This document shows positions 7,726 through 16,898 of a stretch of DNA of 52,333 nucleotides, piece after piece. Positions within the stretch are counted from its first letter, which is position 1. The number at the start of each line of letters is the position of its first letter. The notes beneath the pieces were generated by a model that searched no databases, was not told where the DNA came from, and was given only the letters and a program-made list of their open reading frames with translations. The DNA is taken from the NCBI RefSeq assembly GCF_944391105.1, contig NZ_CALXSK010000024.1:1-52333 (forward strand), in the 5' to 3' direction. The translations under genes were made by a program, and so were the position numbers. The stretch is from an uncultured Victivallis sp. (lineage in GTDB: Bacteria; Verrucomicrobiota; Lentisphaeria; Victivallales; Victivallaceae).

Positions 7726-10700
7726 ATGAATATCAGACAGATCCTGCCCGCTCTCGCGGGAATCGCCGTACTCTGCGGCCCGGTCCGTGCGGACATCGCT
7801 CCGTATCTTCCCCCGCCGCATGACTTCAGGCGGGCCGAAACCGTCAAGCCCGATCAAATCGAATTCAAGCTCGGCGGCGAGACCGTCAGGCCGGCCGATT
7901 TCGTCCGCAGCCGTTCCCTGAACGGCGAGTGGCGTTTCTCCGGCGTGACCAACTCCGCGACGCCGTTCCCGGCGGACGCCGATCTGAACACCGGCTTCAT
8001 GAAGCCGGAATTCGACGCCTCCGGCTGGAGCACGATCAGGGTTCCGCTCGACTGGTTTGTGAAGTATCCGCAGGCCCGCAAGGAGTCCGAGCCGTATACG
8101 AAGGGCCTCTACCGCACCGAATTCGAGCTGACTCCCGCCGAACTTGAGAACCGCCGGGTCATCCTGAAATTCGACTGCGTCGGCTACGATGCGAAGGTGT
8201 TCCTGAACGGGAAGGAGATCGGCAGCCACCACGGCGATTTCACGCCGTTCGAAATCGACGCGACCGATGCCGCGAAGCCGGGCCGGAATGTTCTCGCGCT
8301 CCGCGTCTTCTCCGACTTCGGCCCCGCTTTCGGGAAAAAGACGAAAGCGACGCACGCTTACGGTGCCCAGTGGTGGATCGGCAACATCAAGGGCGGCATC
8401 TGGCAGAATGTCACGCTCTCGCTCGAGCCCGAGCTGCGGATCGCGAAGATCTTCATCACTCCCAGTCTCGCGATGGGCGGCATCGAGGCCGATTACACGA
8501 TCATCAACCACACCGGAAAGGCCTGGGCCGGCACTCTCGACGGCATCGTCACCGATGCGATGAAAGAGTCCGCCAACGCCGTCGCCGGGAGCGTCTCCGG
8601 ACGCCTCTCCCTGAAACCCGGCGTCAATACCGGGCGTATCGCCTTGAAACTCAACAACCCGCAGAAGTGGTCGGTGGAGCGCCCGTACCTCTATTTTCTG
8701 ACGCTCGCGCTGCATGGCGGGAAAGGGGAGGCCGTTTCCGCCGCGAGCGCCCGCTTCGGTTACCGCGAATTCCATACGAAGAACGGCAGGTTCTATCTGA
8801 ACGGCGAGGAGATCTATCTTTTCGGCGAGAACATCCCCTCCTGCAACTACGGCGGCTTCAACCGCACCGCCGAGGCGGAGGAGAAATCGCTGACCGATTT
8901 CATTCTCGGCTGCCGCAATCTCGGTTACGTCATTTTGCGCACCGCGCATATGCCGATCGTCCCGGTCGCGCTTGAGATCGCCGACGAGTGCGGCATGATG
9001 ATCTTCAACGAGTGGGCCTGGAGCTTCACGACCCACCTCGACGTTCCGGAATTCGAAAAGCACAACATTCCGGAGCTGCGGGAATTCGTGGAGGCGACTT
9101 ACAACCATCCGTCGGTCGCCATGTGGTCGCTCGGCAACGAGGTCGTCCACTCGAACCGGCCCGAAATCGCGCGGCAGATGGATCTTCAGGTCGAAACCGT
9201 CCGCGCCATGGACCGCCAGAAGCGGCCGATCAGCACATTTTCCGGACAGGCCGGCTGGGGCTCCTACGGCCGGACGAAGCTCGATACCGACGTCTGCGAC
9301 CTGCACACCTATGTCGCCCTTTCGCGCCCGTGGACCGAGCGCGACAAGGAGGCTGATTTCATCTATAAGGGACTGCTCGAAATCTTCGGCGGCAAAAACG
9401 GCCGGCTCGAAAAACCGCTGATCGCCTGGGAAAACGTCGGTTTCTCGTGGGGCTTCCACGACGCTTCGAACAAGAATGCGAATTTCAAGCGCAACGACAT
9501 CGATGAATATATGAAGTATGTGAACCGAGAATACAATTGGGGTCAGCCGTGCGGAATCGGCTTCACCGGCTGCATGAGCCTCGCCGAAGCGGTCGACCCA
9601 GCCGTGCGGTCGGATGTCCCGAAGTCGCGCTACGGACGGCGCATCTTCGAGCTCTACCGGCTCGATCGCCGCTTCATCGGTTTTGCGCCGTGGTTCAGCG
9701 ACCCGACGCTCAAGACCGCAACGCTCTGGAACCAGCCGGTTCTGCCGACGCTGCACAATGAGATCGATCTGCCGCCGCGCAATCTGTTCGCGGGAGAAAG
9801 CCGGAAGTGGACGATGGAGATCGTCAACAATTCGAACCGCGCATACCGCAGCCTGACCCTTGAGGTCGCCCTCGCCGGGCCCGACGGCAAAACCGTTCCG
9901 GTCGCCTCGCTTCCGGCCGGAGAGCTCCCGGCCCAGCGGAACGCGAAACGCGAAGTCCAACTGACCATGCCTGAAACCGGAACCGGCTTTTACCAGCTCC
10001 GGCTCACATTGCTCGACAACGGCAAAGAGCTGGCCCGCAACTATTACGATCTCTATATCGACACTCCGGCATTGAGGAGCGAAAAGATCGAAGCGGTCCG
10101 CCCCGTGCTGGTTTATGACACCGGCGCGCCGAAAAACGTTGCCCGGCTCGCGGAGCAGCTGAAGGCGTTCGGCATGCCGTACACCGTCGTGCGCGACCTT
10201 AAAACGCTGAAGGCCCCGGCAACCCTCGTCATCCCGCCGGAAACCGAGACGCCGCAGCGTCTCGCACTCAGGAACGATCCGTACCTTTCGGCGTTCCTGA
10301 ATGCGGGCGGGGTCGTGCTCCTTCTCGAGCAGAAGAACCTGTCGAGCGAGTTGCCGCTGGGGCTGCAGCTGTTCACCGACGAGAAGAGCTTCTGCGACCC
10401 GGTGATTCTGACCCATCCGGTTTTCGAAGGGCTTTCCGCCCGGAATTTCGACACCTGGAACAATCCGGATTTCGGCTATGTCGTTTCGAGTTGTTTCCTG
10501 CCGTTCACCGAAAATGCGCTCGCCGCCAAGGGGCCGAATCTCGGCAGCCGGAACGTCGGCATGGCGCTGCTCGAAGGCACAGTCGGCAAAGGGCGTCTGA
10601 TCGCCTCTCAGCTGAATGCGTTCGCCGCGGCACAGCGCGACAGTTCCGCCGCCCGTTACCTGCGCAACCTCTTCCGTTACGCCGCCGGAACCGCGGAATT

Positions 10701-11832
10701 CCGGAAACAGACGCGGCCGCTGGTCGTCCCGGAGGGATTTTCCGCCAGCACCGCGCGGCTCGTGCCGATCGACCTGGCGCCGTACGCGAACCGCGGGTTC
10801 GCCGACGAGATTGAGAACGACGGCAAAGGGGGATGGTTCGATCAGGGCAGGAACGATTTCCGCACGATGCCGACGGGAAACGTGACGGCCGCCGGAATCC
10901 TGTTCCGGATCGTCGACCCCGCGAAGAACAACGGGAAAGGATGTCTCATCACGGCCGGATCGGCGCGCCCGGATTTCCCGCATGCGATCAAGGGGATCAA
11001 AGTGAACGGCAAATTTTCACGGCTCTTTTTCCTGCACACCGCCGCCTGGGGAGGCGCGGCCGACGCCGGACGTTACCGGATCAATTACGCCGACGGCAGC
11101 TCGGTTGAACTGCCTCTCGTCGGCAATCGGAACATCGGCGACTGGTGGAATCCCGCTCCTCTGGCCGAGGCCAGGGTCGGCGTCATGCGCAAGAACGCCG
11201 CCGGGAATAATATCGGAGCCTATGTCATGGAGTGGGAGAATCCGCATCCGGATGCGGTGATCGCGTCGATCGACTTTCTCTCTCCGCTCTATCGGGAACA
11301 GAATCACATCGACTGGCTGCCCGCCAATACGGCGTTTCCGGCGCTGATCGCCGTCACGGGCGAAACTGCGCATCCGTCTCCGGTCGATATCACCGGACGC
11401 GATTTTGTGAAATGCAGTCCCGCGAAAGAGAGCGGCTCGAAGATTCCCGGAAAAGTACAAAAACTGCGCGATGGATGGAACATCAAATTCCGTTCATCGC
11501 CGCCGGGAGAGGTCCCCGCCGCTTTCTTCGTCTTCTCCGAAAAGGCGATGTCCGGCCCCTACGATACGCTTGTTCTGCAAGTCCGGAGCCGCTGGGACGG
11601 GGAGGTCGAAGTCGTTCTGCCCGAGAAAGAGTGGCGGGGGCGTTACAGCGGCCGCATCGAGCTGTCCGGCGACGGCGAGCTGCACACCTGGCGGCTGCGG
11701 CTCGGCCGGGAGCTCAAAAAGTCCGGGCGGATCGCTCCCGATCAACTGCGTAACGAACTCTTCTTCTTCTACCGCGGCTCGACCGCACGCCCGGCTCAGG
11801 AGTTCACCGTCGAGGGGGCGAAACTCGAATAA
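7726..11832 (+). CDS. Very large secreted GH2-family beta-glycosidase with extra C-terminal domains
   Basis: A 1368-residue exported enzyme. The ATG at 7726 is chosen because GGGAG lies upstream and a signal peptide begins there (ILPALAGIAVLCGPVRA, cut before DIAPY). Order: GH2 sugar-binding jelly roll (about 50-230; GEWRFSGV, VPLDWFVKYP, YDAKVFLNGKEIG), an Ig-like domain (about 230-345), and the TIM barrel from YREFHTKNGRFYLNGEEIY. The acid/base is about E472 in MWSLGNEVVHS; the nucleophile is probably about E569 in IAWENVGF. Beyond residue 660 come an Ig-like segment, a Rossmann/GATase-like region (APKNVARLAEQLKAFGMPYT) and a C-terminal beta domain shared with the protein at 30603. It is roughly twice as long as plain GH2 enzymes. 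Beta-galactosidase, glucuronidase and mannosidase are all possible. Confidence 0.88.
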   Translation: MNIRQILPALAGIAVLCGPVRADIAPYLPPPHDFRRAETVKPDQIEFKLGGETVRPADFVRSRSLNGEWRFSGVTNSATPFPADADLNTGFMKPEFDASGWSTIRVPLDWFVKYPQARKESEPYTKGLYRTEFELTPAELENRRVILKFDCVGYDAKVFLNGKEIGSHHGDFTPFEIDATDAAKPGRNVLALRVFSDFGPAFGKKTKATHAYGAQWWIGNIKGGIWQNVTLSLEPELRIAKIFITPSLAMGGIEADYTIINHTGKAWAGTLDGIVTDAMKESANAVAGSVSGRLSLKPGVNTGRIALKLNNPQKWSVERPYLYFLTLALHGGKGEAVSAASARFGYREFHTKNGRFYLNGEEIYLFGENIPSCNYGGFNRTAEAEEKSLTDFILGCRNLGYVILRTAHMPIVPVALEIADECGMMIFNEWAWSFTTHLDVPEFEKHNIPELREFVEATYNHPSVAMWSLGNEVVHSNRPEIARQMDLQVETVRAMDRQKRPISTFSGQAGWGSYGRTKLDTDVCDLHTYVALSRPWTERDKEADFIYKGLLEIFGGKNGRLEKPLIAWENVGFSWGFHDASNKNANFKRNDIDEYMKYVNREYNWGQPCGIGFTGCMSLAEAVDPAVRSDVPKSRYGRRIFELYRLDRRFIGFAPWFSDPTLKTATLWNQPVLPTLHNEIDLPPRNLFAGESRKWTMEIVNNSNRAYRSLTLEVALAGPDGKTVPVASLPAGELPAQRNAKREVQLTMPETGTGFYQLRLTLLDNGKELARNYYDLYIDTPALRSEKIEAVRPVLVYDTGAPKNVARLAEQLKAFGMPYTVVRDLKTLKAPATLVIPPETETPQRLALRNDPYLSAFLNAGGVVLLLEQKNLSSELPLGLQLFTDEKSFCDPVILTHPVFEGLSARNFDTWNNPDFGYVVSSCFLPFTENALAAKGPNLGSRNVGMALLEGTVGKGRLIASQLNAFAAAQRDSSAARYLRNLFRYAAGTAEFRKQTRPLVVPEGFSASTARLVPIDLAPYANRGFADEIENDGKGGWFDQGRNDFRTMPTGNVTAAGILFRIVDPAKNNGKGCLITAGSARPDFPHAIKGIKVNGKFSRLFFLHTAAWGGAADAGRYRINYADGSSVELPLVGNRNIGDWWNPAPLAEARVGVMRKNAAGNNIGAYVMEWENPHPDAVIASIDFLSPLYREQNHIDWLPANTAFPALIAVTGETAHPSPVDITGRDFVKCSPAKESGSKIPGKVQKLRDGWNIKFRSSPPGEVPAAFFVFSEKAMSGPYDTLVLQVRSRWDGEVEVVLPEKEWRGRYSGRIELSGDGELHTWRLRLGRELKKSGRIAPDQLRNELFFFYRGSTARPAQEFTVEGAKLE

Positions 11833-11856
11833 GACGGTCGATCGGACACACAGAAA

Positions 11857-11893
11857 CCGCGCACTCCCGCAAGGGGAATGCGCGGCTTTTTTT
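11857..11893 (+). terminator. Rho-independent terminator after the GH2 gene
   Basis: CCGCGCA (11857-11863) pairs with TGCGCGG (11879-11885), with further G-C pairs inside the loop, and is followed by C and eight T. It separates the GH2 operon from the convergent Flp-type pilin gene. Confidence 0.9.
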
Positions 11894-11905
11894 CCGGTGG
11901 AGCTG

Positions 11906-12154
11906 TCAGTTGTTGGTGCCGTAGTCGGCGCCGGTCTGGTCGAGCTCCTGGACGATTTCGATGCTCGACTTGCTCATCGAGTCGTCTTCCTGACCGCCGA
12001 GCGTAACCGTCACCCCCGTCACCATGCTGCGAAGCCGGTCGCTGAAGTTGGCCAGTACAAAAAGTGCCGCCAGCGCCACCACGACGATCAGAATCACATA
12101 CTCGAGAACCGCCTGTCCGCGCTGTCTGCGCCGCCTGCCGCGAATGATATTCAT
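11906..12154 (-). CDS. Flp/TadE-like small pilin-type membrane protein
   Basis: An 82-residue protein. A basic N-terminus with the RRQRGQAVLEYV signature of Flp/Fap pilins precedes one hydrophobic helix (ILIVVVALAALFVLANF), then a polar acidic tail ending in GADYGTNN. The ATG at 12154 is preferred over an upstream start because GGGAGGCGGG precedes it. The Gly-Gln-Ala-x-Leu-Glu-Tyr motif resembles the prepilin peptidase processing region of Tad pilins, with Glu at +5 and Tyr at +6. A related 56-residue gene lies just upstream on the same strand, and no other tad genes are in the window. Confidence 0.75.
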   Translation of the reverse strand: MNIIRGRRRRQRGQAVLEYVILIVVVALAALFVLANFSDRLRSMVTGVTVTLGGQEDDSMSKSSIEIVQELDQTGADYGTNN

Positions 12155-12199
12155 TGCCCGCCTCCCTCTGGTTGTGGACGATTGCACACTCAACTTCTG

Positions 12200-12370
12200 T
12201 TACGGAAAATCGGCGCTCACAAGCTCGATCATCCGGCTGCCCTGATTCGAAAACGCCCCGACGAGCGCCAGCAGCGACAACGACAGGAACGTCAACAGCA
12301 CGAGCATGATGACATATTCCAGAACCACCTGCCCCGTCTGCCTCGTCTGCCGTCCCCGCCGCAGCCGCAT
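12200..12370 (-). CDS. Second Flp-like pilin peptide (56 residues)
   Basis: This short gene reads MRLRRGRQTRQTGQVVLEYV, then a hydrophobic helix IMLVLLTFLSLSLLALVGAF and a short tail ending SADFP. It matches the neighbouring 82-residue protein in the motif TGQ/RGQ-x-V-LEYV and in architecture, so they are tandem paralogues. The ATG has a strong GGAGGTGT ribosome binding site. It ends 45 bases before the start of the next pilin gene and follows panD by 18 bases, so panD and both pilins may be co-transcribed. It is easily missed by gene finders because of its length. The function in Tad-like fibres or envelope anchoring is inferred only from the motif. Confidence 0.72.
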   Translation of the reverse strand: MRLRRGRQTRQTGQVVLEYVIMLVLLTFLSLSLLALVGAFSNQGSRMIELVSADFP

Positions 12371-12388
12371 CGGACACCTCCGAAACGT

Positions 12389-12757
12389 TTATCTGCGCAC
12401 CCCTTTGCGCATGATGATGTCGTTCTTTTCGTTCAGCACGATCACGGGGGGATCGATCTCCCGCGCCTCCTCCTCCGACATGAGCGAGAAGGCCATGACC
12501 GTGATCACGTCGCCGACCTTGCCATGATGCGCCGCCGGCCCGTTCAGGCAGAACGCCCGTTCCCCCGGGACGCCCGGAATCGCGTAGGTCTCCAGACGCG
12601 ACCCGTTCGTGCGGTTCACCACTAAAATTTTCTCGTACGGCAGGATGCCCGCTTCGGCCAGATACTCCGGATCGATTTCGAGACTCCCCTCGTAATCGAG
12701 TTCACAGGCCGTCACCCGGGCAAAGTGAATTTTGCCGCTCAACATCAATTTCTGCAT
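12389..12757 (-). CDS. panD: Aspartate 1-decarboxylase
   Basis: A 122-residue pyruvoyl enzyme that converts L-aspartate to beta-alanine for pantothenate and coenzyme A. The N-terminus MQKLMLSGKIHFARVTACEL and the self-cleavage site YEGS (Gly-Ser at about 23-24) are diagnostic, as are EKILVVNRTNGSRLETYAI and GDVITVMAF. The length is normal for the family. The ATG at 12757 is used; only a weak ribosome binding site is visible, and a TTG two codons earlier is an alternative. Two inverted repeats lie immediately upstream (12762-12855) and may control it. The neighbours are two Flp-like pilin genes, an unusual setting since panB and panC are not in the window. Confidence 0.95.
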   Translation of the reverse strand: MQKLMLSGKIHFARVTACELDYEGSLEIDPEYLAEAGILPYEKILVVNRTNGSRLETYAIPGVPGERAFCLNGPAAHHGKVGDVITVMAFSLMSEEEAREIDPPVIVLNEKNDIIMRKGVRR

Positions 12758-12761
12758 AATC

Positions 12762-12855
12762 AATAACCGGGTTTTTTATTTCTCATCCATCGTCACCCGG
12801 TTATTAATATACCACATTTCCGGAAATAATCACCCTGAAAACCGATTATTTCCGG
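12762..12855 (-). promoter_or_regulatory. Two inverted repeats upstream of panD
   Basis: AATAACCGGGT (12762-12772) pairs perfectly with ACCCGGTTATT (12795-12805). A second pair, CCGGAAATAATC (12820-12831) with GATTATTTCCGG (12844-12855), is also perfect over 12 bases. Both contain CCGG next to an AT-rich block with TTATT. They may be operators or leader hairpins of the panD transcript. The rest of the interval to 12988 shows nothing else that I can recognise. Confidence 0.55.
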
Positions 12856-12988
12856 TTTTTTACACAACTTCTCCGAACAAAACCGTCGAAAAAAATCCAT
12901 TCCGGAGGTAAATTAAGCATGGAATCCCGAAGTTGTCAAATCAAATCGCCCAAAAAAACGGCACTTTGTCTGTGAGGAGGAATGCGCA

Positions 12989-13609
12989 ATGGAGTGGACG
13001 AAAATTTTTGAAAACACACTTTATCTTCTCGCTTTGCTGAACCCCGCGAGCAAGGTGCTGTTTTTGTCGACCTACGAGCCGCCGCTGAATTCAAAACAGG
13101 TGTTCGAACTCTCCTGGAAATCCTCGCTGGCGGCGCTCGGAATCCTCGCGGCTTTCGCGATCATCGGGCAGTTTGTGCTCAAGGAGATCTTCCGGATCGA
13201 CATGTATTCGTTGAAGATCACGGGGGGATTCGTGCTTTTCTTCGTCGGATGGACGGCGATTCAGCAGGGACGTTTCTTCCAGAAGCGGGACCATGATCTG
13301 CGCGAGGATTTCAACGAACTTTCGATCGTGCCATTGGCCGCGCCGCTGATCGCCGGACCCGGCACGATCACGGTGGCGATTTCGTTCGCGGCGGAGTATG
13401 GACACATCCCCTGCCTGACCGCGCTTGTGCTGGCGCTGACGGTGAATTTTGTTTTGATGCTCTTCTCGCTGCCGCTCGGGAGAGTGCTGCGATTTCTGCA
13501 TCTTGTCGGTCCGCTGATCCGGATTACAGGCCTGATCGTCTCAGCGGTGGCGGTGCAGATGATCCTCGCCGGAGGGGCGGAGTGGCTGAAGTCGACCGGC
13601 TGTTTCTGA
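12989..13609 (+). CDS. MarC-family integral membrane protein
   Basis: A 206-residue inner membrane protein of the MarC (UPF0056) family, of unclear function and possibly a transporter or channel. Six hydrophobic segments are visible, with the family motifs LLALLNPASKVLFL near the N-terminus, the segment around MYSLKITGGFVLFFVGW, and VPLAAPLIAGPGTITVAI at about 113-130. The length is typical. GAGGAGG precedes the ATG. It ends eight bases from the convergent HD-domain gene. No resistance role should be inferred, since the MarC name is historical. Confidence 0.9.
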   Translation: MEWTKIFENTLYLLALLNPASKVLFLSTYEPPLNSKQVFELSWKSSLAALGILAAFAIIGQFVLKEIFRIDMYSLKITGGFVLFFVGWTAIQQGRFFQKRDHDLREDFNELSIVPLAAPLIAGPGTITVAISFAAEYGHIPCLTALVLALTVNFVLMLFSLPLGRVLRFLHLVGPLIRITGLIVSAVAVQMILAGGAEWLKSTGCF

Positions 13610-13617
13610 CGCACGTT

Positions 13618-14373
13618 TCAGGCGGAGGTGAGGCGGCGGCGCGCATCGTCATGGAGCTGCCGGAACACTGGAGTCTGAGGAAGATGCGCCATGATCCGGT
13701 CGAGATAGCCGCGGCGCAGGAATTCTTCCCGGCTCCAGTTGAAATTCAGATCGTTCACCCACAGGAACTTCGACGCCACGAAGTCGCAGACGGTCCGCAT
13801 ATCGCGATGGCGCGGGCACTCCCCCCGCCGGATCGACTCAAGCACCAGCGCGGAGAGTTCCGGCTTTTCGGAGAGCCCGAAGACGATCGACTCATTCTCC
13901 GGATCCTCCAGATAGCCGAGCAGGATCGGGATGATGTCGAGTTTGTCGGCGTCCCGGATTGCGCGGGCGAGAAGATCGGTCCGCTCCGCCAGCCCCGGCG
14001 GAACCGCGAGCTTGTTGTGAATGCGGATCGCGGTCAGAATGGCGTCGCGCGCCTCCGGAGCAAATCCCTCCAGCCAGTCGCCGGAGGCGGCGAGTTCGGC
14101 AGACCGGTCGCCGTGGTCGAAACTCTCCGCATCGTTGAACGTCTGAAAACGCTGAAACTGCTCGAACCGGCTCAGGTCGTGCAGCAGCGCCGTGCGCAGG
14201 GCTTCGCACATCGCCTCCGGGGAGAACGACTCCGCCTCCGCGAGGCGGCGCATTTCGTTGCGAACCCGGAAGCTGTGCGCGAGTTTCAGCCGCAGATTGC
14301 GGTCGACCGCCTCTTCGCCGGTATAAAAACTCTGTGCATACGTCGCAAACTCCCGTTCCAACTTCGACAACAT
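13618..14373 (-). CDS. HD-domain phosphohydrolase
   Basis: A 251-residue cytoplasmic protein with an HD-superfamily metal site: H34 in KLAHSFRVRNEM, the doublet HD in LRTALLHDLSRFEQF near residue 63, His in ILTAIRIHNK near 116, and a later Asp in AIRDADKLD near 140. This order matches nucleotide or phosphate-ester hydrolases of the HD family. The start is the ATG at 14373, after GGGGAAAAG; 26 more in-frame codons upstream look non-coding. It is convergent with the MarC-family gene and divergent from lpxK. The substrate cannot be inferred. Confidence 0.85.
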   Translation of the reverse strand: MLSKLEREFATYAQSFYTGEEAVDRNLRLKLAHSFRVRNEMRRLAEAESFSPEAMCEALRTALLHDLSRFEQFQRFQTFNDAESFDHGDRSAELAASGDWLEGFAPEARDAILTAIRIHNKLAVPPGLAERTDLLARAIRDADKLDIIPILLGYLEDPENESIVFGLSEKPELSALVLESIRRGECPRHRDMRTVCDFVASKFLWVNDLNFNWSREEFLRRGYLDRIMAHLPQTPVFRQLHDDARRRLTSA

Positions 14374-14497
14374 CTTCTTTTCCCCGCTTTCTGATGAATT
14401 CCCATTAATATAATTCAGGAAAGTGGAAGTGCCAGCTTGCATGCGGGGCAATTGTGCATTAATTTATAGAGCATAACTGTTTTTTTCAGGAGAGCGG

Positions 14498-15676
14498 ATG
14501 CATTCCCGTTTCAAATTCAAGGGCGAGGATTTCGAGCAGTATTTTCTCGAACTCATGGACGGGCGGCGGAAAGCGTGGTACGATCGGGTGATGATCGACA
14601 TTCTTTTCATCGCCTCGCGTTTCTATCGCATGGCCATTCAGTTCCGGATCTGGATGTACGACAAGCGCGTGATCCGGAATCATGCGCTGGGCTGCCTCGT
14701 TGTGAGCATCGGCAACCTCTCCTGCGGCGGCACGGGCAAAACGCCGGTGGTCGAGGTGTTCGCCAGAACCCTGAGCGAAAAGGGGCGCAAAGTCGCGATT
14801 CTGTCGCGCGGATACCGCAGCAAGAAGCGGTCGTTCCTCTTCCGGCTCATGCAGCGGTTCCGGTCACAGAAGATCGAGCTGCCGCCGAAGGTCGTCTCGG
14901 ACGGCCACAATCTCCTGCTCGAATCGGACTACGCCGGGGACGAGCCGTTCATGCTCGCCTCGAATCTGAGCAAAGTTGCGGTGCTCGTCGACAAGGACCG
15001 GGTCAAATCAGGCCTCTACGCGGTCGAACAGTATCAGAGCGACGTCATCATCCTCGACGACGGCTTTCAGTACCTCATGCTCAAGCCGCACATCAACATC
15101 GTACTTGTCGACTCGACCGACCCGTTCGGGAACGGCAACACACTCCCGCGCGGAATCCTGCGTGAACCGATCAAGAACATCCGGAGGGCGGACTACATCT
15201 TTCTCACGAAATCCGACGGCAGTCACAAGATCAATCATCTGAAGAACTTCCTGCGGCGCCACACGCGCCGGGCCGAGATCATCGAGTGCTGTCACAAGCC
15301 GAAGCACCTCGTGAAGATGTTTTCCGGCAACCAGCAGGAGCCGCTCGAGAAACTGCGCGGAGCGAAGGTCGCGGCGCTCTCGGCCATCGCCAAGCCGGAG
15401 AGTTTCGAAAACTTCCTCCGCCAGCTCGGCGCGGAGCTCGTGCTCAAGGATCACTACGCCGATCACCACCGCTACACGCAGCAGGAGATCATCGACTTCA
15501 TCAACCAGGCGAAGGCGGCGGGCGCGGATTTCATCGTGACCACCGAGAAGGACGCCGTGCGCATTCCGAAGATCGGCCGCTGTGACGTGCCGCTCTACTA
15601 TCTGCGCATCGAGATCGACATCCTGAGCGGGCAGGAGAGCTTCGACCAGTGCATTTCCAGAATTTGTTTTCTATAA
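14498..15676 (+). CDS. lpxK: Tetraacyldisaccharide 4'-kinase
   Basis: A 392-residue inner-membrane kinase that phosphorylates the 4' position of the lipid A disaccharide. A hydrophobic, membrane-associated N-terminus (about 30-55) is followed by the P-loop SIGNLSCGGTGKTPVVE (about 71-87), SRGYRSKK, and the acidic pair in DVIILDDGFQ near 190; the later NIRRADYIFLTKSD and VTTEKDAVRIP are family features. The N-terminus is some 30 residues longer than usual. It shows that the organism makes lipid A. GGAGAG precedes the ATG. It is first of four co-directional genes with gaps of 25-44 bases. Confidence 0.96.
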   Translation: MHSRFKFKGEDFEQYFLELMDGRRKAWYDRVMIDILFIASRFYRMAIQFRIWMYDKRVIRNHALGCLVVSIGNLSCGGTGKTPVVEVFARTLSEKGRKVAILSRGYRSKKRSFLFRLMQRFRSQKIELPPKVVSDGHNLLLESDYAGDEPFMLASNLSKVAVLVDKDRVKSGLYAVEQYQSDVIILDDGFQYLMLKPHINIVLVDSTDPFGNGNTLPRGILREPIKNIRRADYIFLTKSDGSHKINHLKNFLRRHTRRAEIIECCHKPKHLVKMFSGNQQEPLEKLRGAKVAALSAIAKPESFENFLRQLGAELVLKDHYADHHRYTQQEIIDFINQAKAAGADFIVTTEKDAVRIPKIGRCDVPLYYLRIEIDILSGQESFDQCISRICFL

Positions 15677-15701
15677 ACCACAACCAACAGGAAATTTCAT
15701 C

Positions 15702-16856
15702 ATGCAGACTCTGATTGAGAAATTCGAGAAGTTCTACGGGAAGAAACCGACCGTCGCGGCGCAGGCGCCCGGGCGGCTCGAGATCCTCGGCAACCACACC
15801 GACTACAACCAGGGATTCGTGCTCTCCTGCGCGGTCGAGCAGAACACGAAGTTCGTGCTCGCCCCGGTCGACGGGAAACACTGCCGGATCAAGGACTTCC
15901 GCGACAACAGCGTACGGGAGTTCGACCTCGACAACATCGCGACCGCGATTCCGAAGGACTGGAGCAACTACATCAAGGGCGTGATCGTCGAACTCGAAAA
16001 CCGCGGCATCAAGGTCGGCGCATTCGACGCGGGCATGGAGAGCACGGTTCCGCTCTCGGCGGGCATGTCGAGCTCGGCGGCGCTTGAGACCTCGGCCGGA
16101 TTCGCGTTCGCGGAGGCGTTCGGCATCGAGCTCTCGAAAGCGGACTGGGCGCGGGTCGGACAGGGCGTTGAAAACAACTACATGGGGCTCAAGAGCGGGC
16201 TGCTCGACCAGTTCAGCTCGATCTTCGGCAAGAAGGATTCGATGATCCTCTCGGATTTCCGCACGGTCGAAGTGTTGCGCACAGTCGCGCTGCCGGCGGG
16301 ATATTCGATCGTGGTCATCAACTCGATGGCGAAACACAACCTCGTCGACTCGGAGTACAACGTTCGCCGCCAGGATTGTGAATCGGCCGCGCACAAGCTC
16401 GCAGGAATGTACCCGGATGTGAAGACGCTGCGCGACGTCTCGCTCGAACAGCTCGAAGTCGCAAGACCGGTGCTGACCGAGCGGGAGTACCGCCGTGCGC
16501 TGCACGTGGTCGGGGAGTGCACGCGGGTCATGGAGGCGATCCGGCTGCTTGAGAAGAACGACGTCGTCGGATTCGGCCGTCTCTGGTTTGAGTCGCACGA
16601 GTCGAGCCGCGTGAATTTCGAGAACAGCACCGAGGAGCTCGATTATCTGGTCGAACTTGCGAAGTCGATTCCGGGCGGCCTCGGCGCGCGTCTCTCCGGC
16701 GGCGGCTTCGGCGGAATCACGATTCACCTCGTCAAAAGCGACGACGCCGAAGAGTACGCGAAGCGGGTCGTCGCCGGGTACAAGGCACGTACCGGCATCG
16801 ACGCCGAGTACATCATCTGCGCGATCGGCGACGGAGCGAGCGCGCAGAAACTGTAA
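15702..16856 (+). CDS. galK: Galactokinase
   Basis: A 384-residue GHMP-family kinase that converts alpha-D-galactose to galactose-1-phosphate in the Leloir pathway. All three motifs are present: APGRLEILGNHTDYNQG (about 23-39, sugar site), the ATP loop VPLSAGMSSSAALETS (about 117-132) and ARLSGGGFGGITI near the C-terminus. The catalytic Asp is probably in SGLLDQFSSIFG. GalT and GalE are not in the window. It sits 25 bases after lpxK, so both are probably co-transcribed. It may use galactose freed by the GH2 or other enzymes here, although that link is only inferred. Confidence 0.95.
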   Translation: MQTLIEKFEKFYGKKPTVAAQAPGRLEILGNHTDYNQGFVLSCAVEQNTKFVLAPVDGKHCRIKDFRDNSVREFDLDNIATAIPKDWSNYIKGVIVELENRGIKVGAFDAGMESTVPLSAGMSSSAALETSAGFAFAEAFGIELSKADWARVGQGVENNYMGLKSGLLDQFSSIFGKKDSMILSDFRTVEVLRTVALPAGYSIVVINSMAKHNLVDSEYNVRRQDCESAAHKLAGMYPDVKTLRDVSLEQLEVARPVLTEREYRRALHVVGECTRVMEAIRLLEKNDVVGFGRLWFESHESSRVNFENSTEELDYLVELAKSIPGGLGARLSGGGFGGITIHLVKSDDAEEYAKRVVAGYKARTGIDAEYIICAIGDGASAQKL

Positions 16857-16898
16857 TACAGAAACAAGGGAATACCACTGGAACCCGGGAGGAACCAC

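Noticed and set aside
7132..10983. A 1283-residue open frame on the minus strand
   Set aside because: It is antisense to the GH2 gene, lacks domains and signal peptide, is full of Arg/Asp/Val from reversed GC-rich codons, and would be embedded in a well-supported enzyme.
13582..14394. A 270-residue plus-strand open frame
   Set aside because: It opposes the HD-domain gene, whose metal site and ribosome binding site are convincing.
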